This document shows positions 35,440-44,930 of a DNA stretch of 48,462 bases, piece after piece; the first letter of the stretch is position 1; each line of letters opens with the position of its first letter. A program made the position numbers and the translations under genes. The stretch lies in contig CP070825.1 in assembly GCA_020344415.1 (NCBI GenBank), positions 3,046,429-3,094,890 on the forward strand. The letters run 5' to 3'. The stretch comes from Candidatus Aminicenantota bacterium (GTDB lineage: Bacteria > Acidobacteriota > Aminicenantia > Aminicenantales > Aminicenantaceae). Below the pieces are notes generated by a model. It saw only the letters and a list, made by a program, of their open reading frames with translations, was not told the DNA's origin and did not search any database.

Positions 35440-36312
35440 ATGAGCAAGCCTGCAAGTCATAAAATACTTGTCCAGAAGCCAATATTCATAATTGCCAGCG
35501 GGAGGAGTGGAACTACATTATTATATAGACTTCTGTGTGGGCATCCAGATACTGCCTGGTTTTCAGGATTAACTGATATATTCCCTCGATTTCCACAGAT
35601 TTCTATCTTGAGCAGATTGTATAATGGAAAAATTAATAGGTTTCTTGGCCCAAGCCCTGAAGCTATCAATATTTACAAATTCTGCGGGGTTGACGATTCG
35701 TCGCTCAAAAGCAAAGGATCGTCACTCACAGAACGAGATGTTAATAAACATTCAAAATTAATGTTGTATAAAACTGTAGCTCAACACTTAAAATGGATGG
35801 GTAAATCCAGGTTCATCAGCAAAAATACTGCAAATGGCATGCGGATTCGATATTTGAAGAAAATATTTCCAGATGCTCTTTTTGTTCACATAATTCGAAA
35901 TGGCTATGGAGTTGTAAACTCACTTTTGAATGTTAAATGGTGGCCTGACCTTGGGTTGTGGTGGCTTGGCAAAACTCCTAAACAATGGGAAGAAAAGGGA
36001 GGAAATCCTGCAGAACTCTGTACTCTCCACTGGAAACGCCAAGTAGAGGAAATCCTGCAAAATAAAGAATATATTCGGCAAGATCAGTATTTTGAATGCC
36101 GCTATGAACACGTTGTAGACAAACCACTGTCTTCACTAAAAGAAATTTTGGAATTCTGTCAACTTAGATGGAGTGATGATTTCGAAAAGCATATCAAGTG
36201 CCTCCCTATTTCGAGTCTCAGCCTGGATAAATGGCAAGACGAACTTGATGAAATTTCAAAAAAAACGATTAAAGAAATAGCTGGAGATCTGATTGATTAC
36301 TTTGGATATTGA
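35440..36312 (+). CDS. Sulfotransferase (PAPS-dependent family)
   Basis: A 290-residue Sulfotransfer_3-like protein. The 5'-phosphosulfate loop is S20-G-R-S-G-T-T-L-L28 after KPIFIIA, and the 3'-phosphate-binding element is F148-VHIIRNGYGVVNSLL. These bind 3'-phosphoadenosine-5'-phosphosulfate; the acceptor is presumably a sugar hydroxyl. PAPS-synthesis genes are not in the window. It lies 84 bases after the GT4 and its TGA overlaps the TTG of the next gene (TTGA), so they are likely coupled. AAAGGGAACAAGGGA before the ATG offers a ribosome binding site. With the ASST-like and alkaline-phosphatase-like genes it suggests sulfation in this locus. Confidence 0.85.
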   Translation: MSKPASHKILVQKPIFIIASGRSGTTLLYRLLCGHPDTAWFSGLTDIFPRFPQISILSRLYNGKINRFLGPSPEAINIYKFCGVDDSSLKSKGSSLTERDVNKHSKLMLYKTVAQHLKWMGKSRFISKNTANGMRIRYLKKIFPDALFVHIIRNGYGVVNSLLNVKWWPDLGLWWLGKTPKQWEEKGGNPAELCTLHWKRQVEEILQNKEYIRQDQYFECRYEHVVDKPLSSLKEILEFCQLRWSDDFEKHIKCLPISSLSLDKWQDELDEISKKTIKEIAGDLIDYFGY

Positions 36313-37064
36313 GTTCCTTGAATAAAATGAAAAAAAAGTGGCTGAAATATCTATTAATCGCTCCCCTTTTATTGATAAATCTATTTAATGTATTGTTCAT
36401 TCTTTATAAAGCAAGGGGAAGGGGATACTTAAGAGAAGCGTGCCGAATCATTGGCGATTATTTCATCGGTTTTCATCTCATTCTTTTTGCTTTAGTTATT
36501 GTTATCATATTTTCACTTTATTTTCTCAAAAAGCAATCCTTATCGTCACTTTTCTTCAAGGTTTTCTCCGTATTTCTGCTTTTCTTTATAGCGATAAATC
36601 TTTCTTTATTTTCTGAAATTAATGACTTGTTCGGAAAAATGAGATGGAATTTTAAGCAGAAAAAAGATTCCTCCTTGAATGAGGCTATCTCTCACTCCCC
36701 CGCTAAGTTTCCTAAGGTAATAAAATCTTATCTGCAAATGAACAAGTATTTGATGAATAAAACCCTGGTTATGCCCTTTTCCATTCCTATAGAAAAAGAT
36801 TATTTCTTCAGAGTATTCATCACTCCCAACAAAATCTTAAAAGAAAAATATAACCATGAAATTGCTAATGAGGATTATAAATCTTTAAAGAATTACCCCA
36901 TGAAAACCTTTAGAGCCTATTGGAAAATCAAAGAGTTTAAAACCTACATTATAGTTGGTGTCTCTCCTGAATCTGAAAAACTGGTCTTATTTACCTATGA
37001 TAAAAACCTCGTGTTCTTGCCCTCAGATCTTATTAAGCAACATAGTGTAAACATCTATGATTAG
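36309..37064 (+). CDS. Membrane protein of unknown function
   Basis: Not recognised. 251 residues with three hydrophobic segments in the first half (about 13-32, 50-72 and 84-104) and a soluble C-terminal domain of about 140 residues that should lie outside the cytoplasm or close to the membrane. The soluble part contains FRVFITPNKILKEKY and WKIKEFKTYIIVGVSPES without known motifs. The TTG start at 36309 overlaps the sulfotransferase stop as TTGA; an ATG at 36327 is the alternative. The next gene begins eight bases before its stop. Gene order suggests that it works with the sulfotransferase or the following membrane protein. Confidence 0.55.
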   Translation: MSSLNKMKKKWLKYLLIAPLLLINLFNVLFILYKARGRGYLREACRIIGDYFIGFHLILFALVIVIIFSLYFLKKQSLSSLFFKVFSVFLLFFIAINLSLFSEINDLFGKMRWNFKQKKDSSLNEAISHSPAKFPKVIKSYLQMNKYLMNKTLVMPFSIPIEKDYFFRVFITPNKILKEKYNHEIANEDYKSLKNYPMKTFRAYWKIKEFKTYIIVGVSPESEKLVLFTYDKNLVFLPSDLIKQHSVNIYD

Positions 37065-38502
37065 TCAGGTATTTTTCGTATTGTTCCTCGGAATCTTGGG
37101 GCTGAATTTTATGTTCCTCTTCAGAAAAGGTCTGAGCACGATTAATATTTATGTATTATCTTTACCTATGGGGCTTTTTTTATGGGAATTTATCATTCTG
37201 ATTATATTAATATTTGAGTTGCCTTTCGACGTATATGCCATTATATCCCTGAATCTTCTACTTTTTACAATTCTCACTCTGATCAATTTCAATAAGAAAA
37301 ATATCGCTAAAAGAGACTTAAAATGTTTTTTTATTTATCTTTTTTCCTTTTCCTTCGTTTCGGTCTTTTTTAGTATCTTTAATTACTCTATTTTATCTGA
37401 CGATTCATGGAAATTACTGATTGGGGGGAAATATATTGACACCTATAATAATTTATCTAGAAGCCTTATTCCTTTAGGCGGAATTTACTCTTATATCATC
37501 CAGTCTTCTGGAGGCTTTTTTGGATTTGACTATCTTTATGTTTTATTCCCTCTAATGGCTCTTTCTTCCTCGCTGTTTTATTTTTATAATCTGTACTCAC
37601 CATTCAAGGAGAAAAACGTAGCCCTGAACCGAGAATTTTATTTCAGTTTGTTTAGTGTTTTTATTCTTTTGAGTTCATATTTCGTTCTATTCAACGGGTA
37701 CTATCTCCATTCCAATTTAATCTATGGGTTTTATTCATTCATAGCGCTCTACGGACTATGGAGACGTTTAATAAGCGGAGATAGATCTTGGCTCATCATC
37801 TCTGCTGTTGCCTTATTATCCTCTTCTTTCTTAAGAATGGAAGGCCCCCTCTTTTCACTCATAATAATAATAGTCTTGATCTCCAATAAGCATATTAAGT
37901 TCCAAGAAAAGCTATATTATGTTGGCGCAAACTCTCTATTAGTCGCAGTTTGGTATATAAAACTATTTTTTATCTTATCAGATCAACCCAGTAAATATTA
38001 CTTAAACAGAGATAGAGCATTGCTTATTGCGGTATTATATTTATTGACTTTTATCGTCTTGCTGCTCAGCCAACAAAGAATCTTGAACAGGCTAAAGCAA
38101 CATTTCCCTCTAATAATGCTCTATTTCCTGAGTATTGGATGGACTATTGTAATGCTTACAAAAGGACTCACGATAAAAGGAAAGCTCTTGATATTAGAGA
38201 GATACGGAATTTTCATTGTAAATGCCGTAAAATATGGAGGATGGGGGATTCTTTGGGTAGCTGTGATGGCATTATTTGTGGTGGGGCTAGCTCTAAAACG
38301 AATTAAGAATGAATCTGTATATCTATACTATATTTTTTCTTTTTTACTCCTGTATAATTGCATCCATATAATCCGAGGAGGCTGGAGATTAGACTGGGGT
38401 GACAGTGGAAATAGAATGCTCATGCATATTATTTTTACCATATCTTTCTACGCTTTTCTTAAGTTCAAGATGGCTCTTTTTCCCAAATCTTACGTTAAAT
38501 GA
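37057..38502 (+). CDS. Polytopic membrane protein, possible GT-C enzyme
   Basis: 481 residues, about twelve hydrophobic helices. The first sizable loop has YSILSDDSWKLLIGGKYID, an acidic pair placed as in GT-C transferases, followed by LGGIYSYIIQSSGGFFG. No named family is recognised with confidence. The architecture suggests an uncharacterised GT-C glycosyltransferase or a Wzy-like polymerase; a classical Wzy_C domain is not evident. It overlaps the upstream gene by eight bases and so belongs to the same transcription unit. Confidence 0.6.
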   Translation: MISQVFFVLFLGILGLNFMFLFRKGLSTINIYVLSLPMGLFLWEFIILIILIFELPFDVYAIISLNLLLFTILTLINFNKKNIAKRDLKCFFIYLFSFSFVSVFFSIFNYSILSDDSWKLLIGGKYIDTYNNLSRSLIPLGGIYSYIIQSSGGFFGFDYLYVLFPLMALSSSLFYFYNLYSPFKEKNVALNREFYFSLFSVFILLSSYFVLFNGYYLHSNLIYGFYSFIALYGLWRRLISGDRSWLIISAVALLSSSFLRMEGPLFSLIIIIVLISNKHIKFQEKLYYVGANSLLVAVWYIKLFFILSDQPSKYYLNRDRALLIAVLYLLTFIVLLLSQQRILNRLKQHFPLIMLYFLSIGWTIVMLTKGLTIKGKLLILERYGIFIVNAVKYGGWGILWVAVMALFVVGLALKRIKNESVYLYYIFSFLLLYNCIHIIRGGWRLDWGDSGNRMLMHIIFTISFYAFLKFKMALFPKSYVK

Positions 38503-38571
38503 AAAAGAGAATAATAAGGGAATTCATATAAAAAGACCTCCTTTTTCAAATGCGGTCTCTTTACTAATAAA

Positions 38572-39795
38572 ATGACTCAAAAGAGGATCCTTCTCTGTTC
38601 TTATCCTTTCGCTCCTGCTGGGGGACCGCAGTCGTTGAGATGGTTGAATCTTGTAAAAATACTCTCTGAACGAGGCTGGCAGGTCGATGTCCTCGCAGCA
38701 AAACCTTCTATTCATGACAGTTTCTACGATGAAAGCTTACTCAAAGAGCTTCCTTCGGATGTAACCGTTTTTCGGACCTATCCTGGCATTTATTATTCCC
38801 TCAAACATATTAAAAAGAGGCCTGTTCGAGGATTCTCTAAGGCGACCGTCGAATGGTTTCCTTTCGGAGTGCAAAGAGGAAATAAACTAGTAAAATCCCA
38901 AAAATATGATGCCATCATCTCATCTGGCTTGCCATTCGTCGCGCACCTTGTTGGATACTTTCTGAAGAGAAAAGGTCAACTCACCTGGATCGCTGACTAT
39001 GGAGACCCATTTGGCTTTAATCCCATGACAAGTAAAGTGAAACGTCTTATTGGGAGATCCATAGAGCAACATATTTTAAAGAAAGTTGACGGCGTTGTTG
39101 TTCCCCTCGAAGAAATGAGAAAACAGTTTCTCGAATTTTACCCGTTTTTAAAAAAAGCCCTAACAAAGGAAATTGGAAATGGAATCCCAGATATGTTCCA
39201 ACAAATCAAGCCTGCACATTCTAGTGGAAAATTTGTGATTTCTTATGTTGGAAGTTTTTACAAAGGAGACCGCGAGCCAACTCAATTTTTCGAAGCGTTG
39301 AACATGCTTAAAGGTAATCAAAAAATAATGGACAATATTGAAGTGATCTTCGCCGGGAATACAGAACAGAGATACATAGATTATGCCCATCAATTAAAAA
39401 TCAATGATCTCATTCAATTCTTGGGGCGAATCTCTTATGAAAAGTCTGTTTCCATACTCAAGGGATCCTCTGTCATTTTATTTATCGGTAGCACGTGGGA
39501 TTATTATCATTTTCAGTATAAAACTGCGGAATATGCCGCATCCGGAAGACCTATTATGGCCATAAGACAGTCGCCCACTGATTGTGGGATCGACTTTATA
39601 GAAAAGCACAAGCTTGGCCTGGTGGTTTCCAATGACAAGGAGGAAATGGCAAGAGCTATTGATAGACTATTTACTCTATGGAATAATAACGCGTTAGAAA
39701 GCTCTTTCGGTCGTTTTCCAAAAGAGACATTCTACTGGCAAACTCGAGCAAAAGAGTGGGAGGAATTTTTATTATCTATAATGAGTAGGGACTAG
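38572..39795 (+). CDS. GT4-type glycosyltransferase
   Basis: A 407-residue GT-B protein: KRILLCSYPFAPAGGPQSLRWLNLVKILSERGWQVDVLAA at the N-terminus, AIISSGLPFVAHLVGYFLKRK, WIADYGDPF, DGVVVPLEEMRKQFL, KEIGNGIPD and FVISYVGSFYKGDREPTQFFEAL, ending with YHFQYKTAEYAASGRPIMAI, where the second Glu of the usual E-x7-E is kept but the first is not. This N-terminus is typical of GT4 proteins that act on complete saccharides in exopolysaccharide loci. It starts two bases before the polymerase gene ends its gap (stop 39795, next ATG 39798). Confidence 0.8.
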   Translation: MTQKRILLCSYPFAPAGGPQSLRWLNLVKILSERGWQVDVLAAKPSIHDSFYDESLLKELPSDVTVFRTYPGIYYSLKHIKKRPVRGFSKATVEWFPFGVQRGNKLVKSQKYDAIISSGLPFVAHLVGYFLKRKGQLTWIADYGDPFGFNPMTSKVKRLIGRSIEQHILKKVDGVVVPLEEMRKQFLEFYPFLKKALTKEIGNGIPDMFQQIKPAHSSGKFVISYVGSFYKGDREPTQFFEALNMLKGNQKIMDNIEVIFAGNTEQRYIDYAHQLKINDLIQFLGRISYEKSVSILKGSSVILFIGSTWDYYHFQYKTAEYAASGRPIMAIRQSPTDCGIDFIEKHKLGLVVSNDKEEMARAIDRLFTLWNNNALESSFGRFPKETFYWQTRAKEWEEFLLSIMSRD

Positions 39796-39797
39796 AG

Positions 39798-41132
39798 ATG
39801 GAAAAGCGCCGATACATTCCATTTGTTACGACATCTATTACAGAAGATATTTGCCTGGCTATCCTGCTAATCCCTCTCTGGTGGGTCTTAGGCATAAAAT
39901 TTCTTGTTTTCCATCTCATCGCACTCCTTACTTTCATCAAATTGTTAGCGCAGAGACAAAAAACGCCAGAAAAATTCATCTTTCCCGCCGAAGTTTTTTT
40001 TCTATTGGGATACATCGCGCTTTATTCTCTCTCTCTCCTTATAAACTTCAAGAATATTTCAACTTGGCGATTCTTTGCTTCTTTGAACAACCTGAGTTTT
40101 TGGGTCATGGGCTTACTTATTGTCTTTGTCATCACCAATTCTATCAAGAGAGAGGACATCCTTTCATTCCTCCGAAGTTTCCGGAATTTCGGAATCATCA
40201 CCAGTGTATTCTCACTATCCACTCTCCTCCTATCGATCATCCTCCACAAATTCATACAATTACAAACCCCTCTTTGTTGGCTTCTGCCTGACGGACTGCG
40301 AGAAAAAATAATAGAGAAAGCACCTCTCTTGTGGTTATCTATTAGGCCAAATATTATTACAGCGACACATATTTTTAAAAAGCGCAAAATCCCAAGACCC
40401 GAGGGTTTTAATAACTGGGCTACAGGCCTTGCTATGACTATGCTTTTTGCAATCGTCCTGACTATTGCCTACTACAAAATCAAAAAAAAGAAAAAAGGAT
40501 TTACAATCATCCTAACTCTGGAATTTCTGACTCTATTCGCATCAATGACGAGAAATCCAATAATGGGGCTCCTGTTCGCTTGGATTACTGTCTATATCAT
40601 AAAAAATATTAAAAAATCTCTCTCTCTCAAAATCCTCACTCCTGCTTTGATATTATTAGTAATTGCCATCCTCTTGATTCCGCACAATATTATTAAAGAT
40701 ACGATAGTTGATGTCAGGCTCAAGCCTACTATCTGGAGATATGAGCTATATAAGATGACCCTTACTCAAGCGATAGAAAAACCCATATTAGGGTATGGAT
40801 TCAAGCCCAGAAAGGAACAATATCCAGATCCCATTGGCTCACACTCGACATATATAGGAGTTATATATAAGACCGGATTTTTAGGTTTCCTTGTCTTTAT
40901 GCTATTCTGGATAATCCTTCTCAAACGATGGTTGGCTCAAATGAATCCCTTAAGTGAGGATGAGACACTCAAGCATGCCTGGTTTTATTCCGGCATCGCA
41001 TTATTCGGAGGGTTTATCTATATGATCACACAAGACTTGGATGCACCGCCTGTGGTGGCTTTCCTCTTTTTTGTTATTATAGGGGTAATCATCTCTCTGG
41101 GCAAATTGAAAAAACAGGCGGTTGAAAAATGA
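39798..41132 (+). CDS. O-antigen polymerase/ligase family (Wzy_C) membrane protein
   Basis: A 444-residue polytopic protein with ten or more helices and the Wzy_C/WaaL region: EGFNNWATGLAMTMLFAIVL, LFASMTRNPIMGLLFAWITVYI with the conserved Arg, and the large periplasmic loop WRYELYKMTLTQAIEKPILGYGFKP...GSHSTYIGVIYKTGFLGFLVFML. The family either polymerises repeat units or ligates the chain to lipid A-core; the two cannot be told apart from sequence alone. Wzz/Wzc chain-length regulators are not in the window. Its last four bases overlap the start of pssD (ATGA), so it is coupled with the PssD/E pair. Confidence 0.85.
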   Translation: MEKRRYIPFVTTSITEDICLAILLIPLWWVLGIKFLVFHLIALLTFIKLLAQRQKTPEKFIFPAEVFFLLGYIALYSLSLLINFKNISTWRFFASLNNLSFWVMGLLIVFVITNSIKREDILSFLRSFRNFGIITSVFSLSTLLLSIILHKFIQLQTPLCWLLPDGLREKIIEKAPLLWLSIRPNIITATHIFKKRKIPRPEGFNNWATGLAMTMLFAIVLTIAYYKIKKKKKGFTIILTLEFLTLFASMTRNPIMGLLFAWITVYIIKNIKKSLSLKILTPALILLVIAILLIPHNIIKDTIVDVRLKPTIWRYELYKMTLTQAIEKPILGYGFKPRKEQYPDPIGSHSTYIGVIYKTGFLGFLVFMLFWIILLKRWLAQMNPLSEDETLKHAWFYSGIALFGGFIYMITQDLDAPPVVAFLFFVIIGVIISLGKLKKQAVEK

Positions 41133-41578
41133 AACTCTGTCTTGTCTGCTCAAGCGGCGGGCATCTCTTTCAACTCCAAATTCTTGAGAAATGGTGGGGG
41201 AAGCACGAAAGATTTTGGGTGACGTTCAAGAAGGCAGACGCTCTATCGCTTCTAGAAAAAGAAAAAGTCTATTGGGCTTTTTCCCCCACAACAAGAAACA
41301 TTAAAAACTTGATCAGGAATTCATTCCTTGCCGTAAAGACACTTCTCAAAGAACGGCCGGAAATAATCGTTTCAAACGGGGCTGGGGTCGCTGTTCCGTT
41401 CTTTTACATAGGTAAATTATTAGGAAGCAAACTTGTCTTCATTGAGGTTTACGATAGGATTGATTCGCCCACTCTCACGGGAAAACTTGTACACCCGGTC
41501 ATAGATGCTTTTATCCTCCAGTGGGAAGAACAGAAAGAATTTTATCCCAAAGGAAAGGTTTTGGGACAGGTCTTATGA
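41129..41578 (+). CDS. pssD: PssD/Alg14-like glycosyltransferase membrane subunit
   Basis: 149 residues matching bacterial PssD/Alg14-like proteins: MKLCLVCSSGGHLFQLQIL (the SSGGH-x-x-Q motif), FWVTFKKADALSLL, PEIIVSNGAGVAVPFFYIGKLLGSKLVFIEVYDRID. In yeast Alg14 anchors Alg13 at the membrane; in bacteria the same split GT28 enzyme is PssD plus PssE, adding a glucuronosyl or similar residue to a lipid-linked sugar. The pair is directly next to pssE and starts inside the polymerase stop (ATGA). The length matches the family. Confidence 0.88.
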   Translation: MKLCLVCSSGGHLFQLQILEKWWGKHERFWVTFKKADALSLLEKEKVYWAFSPTTRNIKNLIRNSFLAVKTLLKERPEIIVSNGAGVAVPFFYIGKLLGSKLVFIEVYDRIDSPTLTGKLVHPVIDAFILQWEEQKEFYPKGKVLGQVL

Positions 41579-42099
41579 TATTTGTAACTGTGGGCACAGA
41601 CCAGCATCCATTTGACCGGTTGGTTAAAGAGATTGACCTTATAAAGGAAAAAGGAATAATTGAGGAAGATGTTTTTATCCAGACAGGTTCTTCTCGCGCC
41701 AAACCCGAATTCTGTGAATATTCTGAATTTTTACCGTTTGACCAGATAGTTGAAAAAATGAAAGGAGCAAGAATCATCATCACTCACGGAGGACCTGGCA
41801 GCATCATGCCTGCTATCCATTATGGAAAGGTGCCGATTGTCATCTCCCGGAAGAAAAAATTCAATGAAGCTGTTGATGACCATCAAGTTTCCTTCACAAA
41901 GAAGCTTGAAGAGAAGAAACAAGTTATAGCTAGTTATGATGTGGAAGAGCTTGAAGAAAAGATTAAAAATTATGATACCATAGTGCAAGGAATAAGATCG
42001 GCAAAGAAAAATAATATGAGCCTGGAAGATCGAGTTTCTAAATTCGCTCAGGCTCTAGATGAGATATGTCAACAATTGCTTAGAAAGGAAAAAACTTAG
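41575..42099 (+). CDS. pssE: PssE/Alg13-like glycosyltransferase catalytic subunit
   Basis: 174 residues from ATG 41575, which overlaps the pssD stop as ATGA; the open frame runs 18 codons further upstream, but MIFVTVGTDQHPFDRLVKEID is the family start. HGGPGSIMPAIHYGKVPIVISR and EAVDDHQ form the UDP-sugar-binding end of the GT28 donor domain. It is the second half of the split glycosyltransferase begun by PssD. The two-gene order and coupling are as in rhizobial and streptococcal exopolysaccharide loci. Confidence 0.9.
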   Translation: MIFVTVGTDQHPFDRLVKEIDLIKEKGIIEEDVFIQTGSSRAKPEFCEYSEFLPFDQIVEKMKGARIIITHGGPGSIMPAIHYGKVPIVISRKKKFNEAVDDHQVSFTKKLEEKKQVIASYDVEELEEKIKNYDTIVQGIRSAKKNNMSLEDRVSKFAQALDEICQQLLRKEKT

Positions 42100-42165
42100 G
42101 CTTTTGAGGTTTATCCTCTATTGATATAAAATTATTGGAGAAATTTTGAAGACCTGATCAGAGCA

Positions 42166-43605
42166 ATGAAAAAAGTCAGAGAATTTATCTGCATGATTGC
42201 TCTCATGCTTACAGATATCGCTTCATTGCTTTCTTCGTTTTTAATCGCCTATCTTTTGAGAAGTAGGCTTCTTACTCCGATCATCCCAAGATTCAAATAC
42301 CAAGAACCCCTTCCTTTGTCTGTTCAATTTAACCTGGTAGTTATCTATGGAGCTTTAATAATAATCCTGGTTTTTCTCTATGAGAAACTTTACACCAAGC
42401 GGCTTCCTTTCTGGGAAGATACGAAACACCTGTTAAGGGCAGTGACTGTTTCTTTCATATTAATGACTGTCCTTGTCTTTGTTTCAAGACAATATATCTT
42501 CTTTTCACGTGCAGTCGTTGTGCTCACCTGGGTTCTGAGCTTGGCCATTTTCCCTCTTTTCCGTCTGTCGATGAAAAGAATCTTGGCGAAAGTCGGACTG
42601 TGGAGTAAGAAGGTTATCATTCTGGGAACAAAAGATATGGCTAGATTCGTTGCCCAAGAAATCAAGAGAAACCATTTGCTCGGTTACCAGGTTTTGGGAT
42701 TTCTGACAGAAGACACCTCTAAAACAGGAAAAAAGACGGCTGGTATCGAAATCCTGGGAGGTCTCAATGAGGTAGAAAAGTGGAGCAGGCAGCTCGGAGT
42801 TAGAGACGTTATCATTGCTCTCCCAGAATTTTCTCAGAACGAATTAATCAATATCATCGAGAACTGCGAAGGTTTTGCAGAGACAATCAGGATTGTTCCG
42901 AGCATAGGAAGTCTTTTCACACTCGGGGTAGTCGTAGAAAACATGGGAGATGTTTCTACTCTATCTGTTACGCGGAACCTGGTTAAACCCTTTAACATCC
43001 TGGTGAAAACTGGGTTTGAGTTCATCTTTGCTACTATCGTCTCTCTGCTTCTTCTTCCAGTCTTTTTGATCGTTGCTCTAGCTATTAAAATCGACTCCAG
43101 AGGTCCAATTATTTTTGTCCAGGAACGACTGGGTAAAAGGAGCAAGAGGTTTAAATTCTATAAATTCCGTTCAATGTATGTCGATGCAGATTTAAGGTTA
43201 GAAAGATTTCTCAAAGATAATCCAAGGGCAAGGAAAGAATGGGAAAAGTATCAAAAAATCAAGGTGAATGATCCCCGTGTGACCCGTGTTGGAAAAGTCA
43301 TCAGGAGATACAGCCTGGACGAACTCCCTCAACTTTTTAATTTTTTCAAGAGAAACATGAACCTGGTAGGTCCAAGGCCTTATATGCCACGCGAGATAGA
43401 AAAAATCGGGACAAGGGACCAGATTATTACCCGGGTAAAGCCCGGTATCACAGGACTCTGGCAGGTGAGAGGAAGGAATATCCTCCCATTTTATGAAAGG
43501 CTTCTCCTTGATGAATACTATATCCGAAATTGGTCTTTATGGATGGATATTGTCATCTTGCTAAAAACAATAGATGTATTTATCACTCAAGAAGGAGCCT
43601 TCTAG
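42166..43605 (+). CDS. Undecaprenyl-phosphate sugar phosphotransferase (WbaP type)
   Basis: A 479-residue initiating phosphoglycosyltransferase. Five N-terminal helices (from MIALMLTDIASLLSSFLIAYLL), a CoA-binding domain starting KKVIILGTKDMARFVAQEI, then the catalytic domain: FEFIFATIVSLLLLPVFLIVALAIKI, RGPIIFVQERLG, FKFYKFRSMYVDADLRLERFL, the catalytic D385-E386 in SLDELPQLF, NLVGPRPYMPREIEKIG and KPGITGLWQVRGRN. The RLERFL...EWEKYQKIKVNDPRVTR insert is typical of WbaP, which moves galactose-1-phosphate to undecaprenyl phosphate, whereas the 2299 enzyme is of the EpsB/WcaJ branch. Having both suggests two glycans or a choice of first sugar. 66 bases follow pssE. Confidence 0.9.
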   Translation: MKKVREFICMIALMLTDIASLLSSFLIAYLLRSRLLTPIIPRFKYQEPLPLSVQFNLVVIYGALIIILVFLYEKLYTKRLPFWEDTKHLLRAVTVSFILMTVLVFVSRQYIFFSRAVVVLTWVLSLAIFPLFRLSMKRILAKVGLWSKKVIILGTKDMARFVAQEIKRNHLLGYQVLGFLTEDTSKTGKKTAGIEILGGLNEVEKWSRQLGVRDVIIALPEFSQNELINIIENCEGFAETIRIVPSIGSLFTLGVVVENMGDVSTLSVTRNLVKPFNILVKTGFEFIFATIVSLLLLPVFLIVALAIKIDSRGPIIFVQERLGKRSKRFKFYKFRSMYVDADLRLERFLKDNPRARKEWEKYQKIKVNDPRVTRVGKVIRRYSLDELPQLFNFFKRNMNLVGPRPYMPREIEKIGTRDQIITRVKPGITGLWQVRGRNILPFYERLLLDEYYIRNWSLWMDIVILLKTIDVFITQEGAF

Positions 43606-43627
43606 CCCATTCGAAGTAGTTCACTAC

Positions 43628-43790
43628 GTCATCACGAGCGATCGAAGAGAGCGTGGTGATCCTATGTCACGAGCGAAGCGTGGTGATCTCATGATATCTC
43701 GCTAACTGCATGAGGTTGCTTCGTTTCACTCGCAACAGAGGATTGCCGCGTCGCTTCGCTCCTCGCAGCGACGGCTGCAGCAATCTTGAC
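43628..43790. repeat. Cluster of REP-like repeats (CACGAGCGAAGCGTGGTGATC)-type
   Basis: Two adjacent units share CACGAGCGA...AGCGTGGTGATC: GTCATCACGAGCGATCGAAG... from 43628 and GTCACGAGCGAAGCGTGGTG from 43666. Next comes GAGGTTGCTTCG...CTCGCAACAGAGGATTGCCG and GCGTCGCTTCGCTCCTCGCAGCG (43748-43770), a self-complementary stretch (CGCTTCGCT, CTCGCAGCG). They lie in the 239-base gap between the WbaP-type gene and the fucose-synthase gene. Related copies at 44845 and 47080. Confidence 0.65.
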
Positions 43791-43844
43791 TCGTGAATAA
43801 TTCAGGTTAGTGAATCATCCTGAAATTTAATGCGGAGTGCTTAA

Positions 43845-44844
<1,000 letters not shown>

Positions 44845-44846
<2 letters not shown>

Positions 44847-44872
44847 GATTGCCTCACTTCGTTCGCAATGAC
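44845..44872. repeat. REP-like repeat unit with GAGATTGC...GCAATGAC ends
   Basis: Begins GAGATTGCCTC overlapping the stop of the reductase and ends TTCGCAATGAC, with CTTCGTTCG in between. It resembles the third unit at 43712-43750 and the element at 47080-47140. It sits directly before the 44885 terminator. Confidence 0.55.
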
Positions 44873-44884
44873 ATCCTGGGAACT

Positions 44885-44911
44885 AAAAAAAGGGGACTGT
44901 CCCCTTTTTTT
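44885..44911. terminator. Symmetrical terminator A7-GGGGAC-T-GTCCCC-T7
   Basis: A perfect 13-base inverted repeat: AAAAAAAGGGGAC (44885-44897), central T, GTCCCC plus seven T (44899-44911). On the RNA it can fold with a small loop and a U-run on either strand, ending transcription of the reductase and any antisense reading. The core matches the terminator at 5036-5085. Confidence 0.8.
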
Positions 44912-44930
44912 AATTCCTTTTTTTAATTAA

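Noticed and set aside
38524..38571. Terminator between the membrane protein and the next GT4
   Set aside because: AGACC/GGTCT can pair, but over a long loop, and the T run falls on the minus strand, where there is no gene to end.
39851..40291. 146-codon open frame in another plus frame
   Set aside because: It overlaps the polymerase/ligase gene entirely; composition (many His, Ser, Pro) is that of a shifted frame.
41521..41574. N-terminal extension of the PssE-like protein
   Set aside because: The 18 extra codons overlap pssD and are not part of the family; ATG 41575 overlaps the pssD stop in the usual way.
43628..43790. CRISPR array
   Set aside because: Units are adjacent, unequal and partly inverted, with no regular unique spacers and no cas genes nearby.
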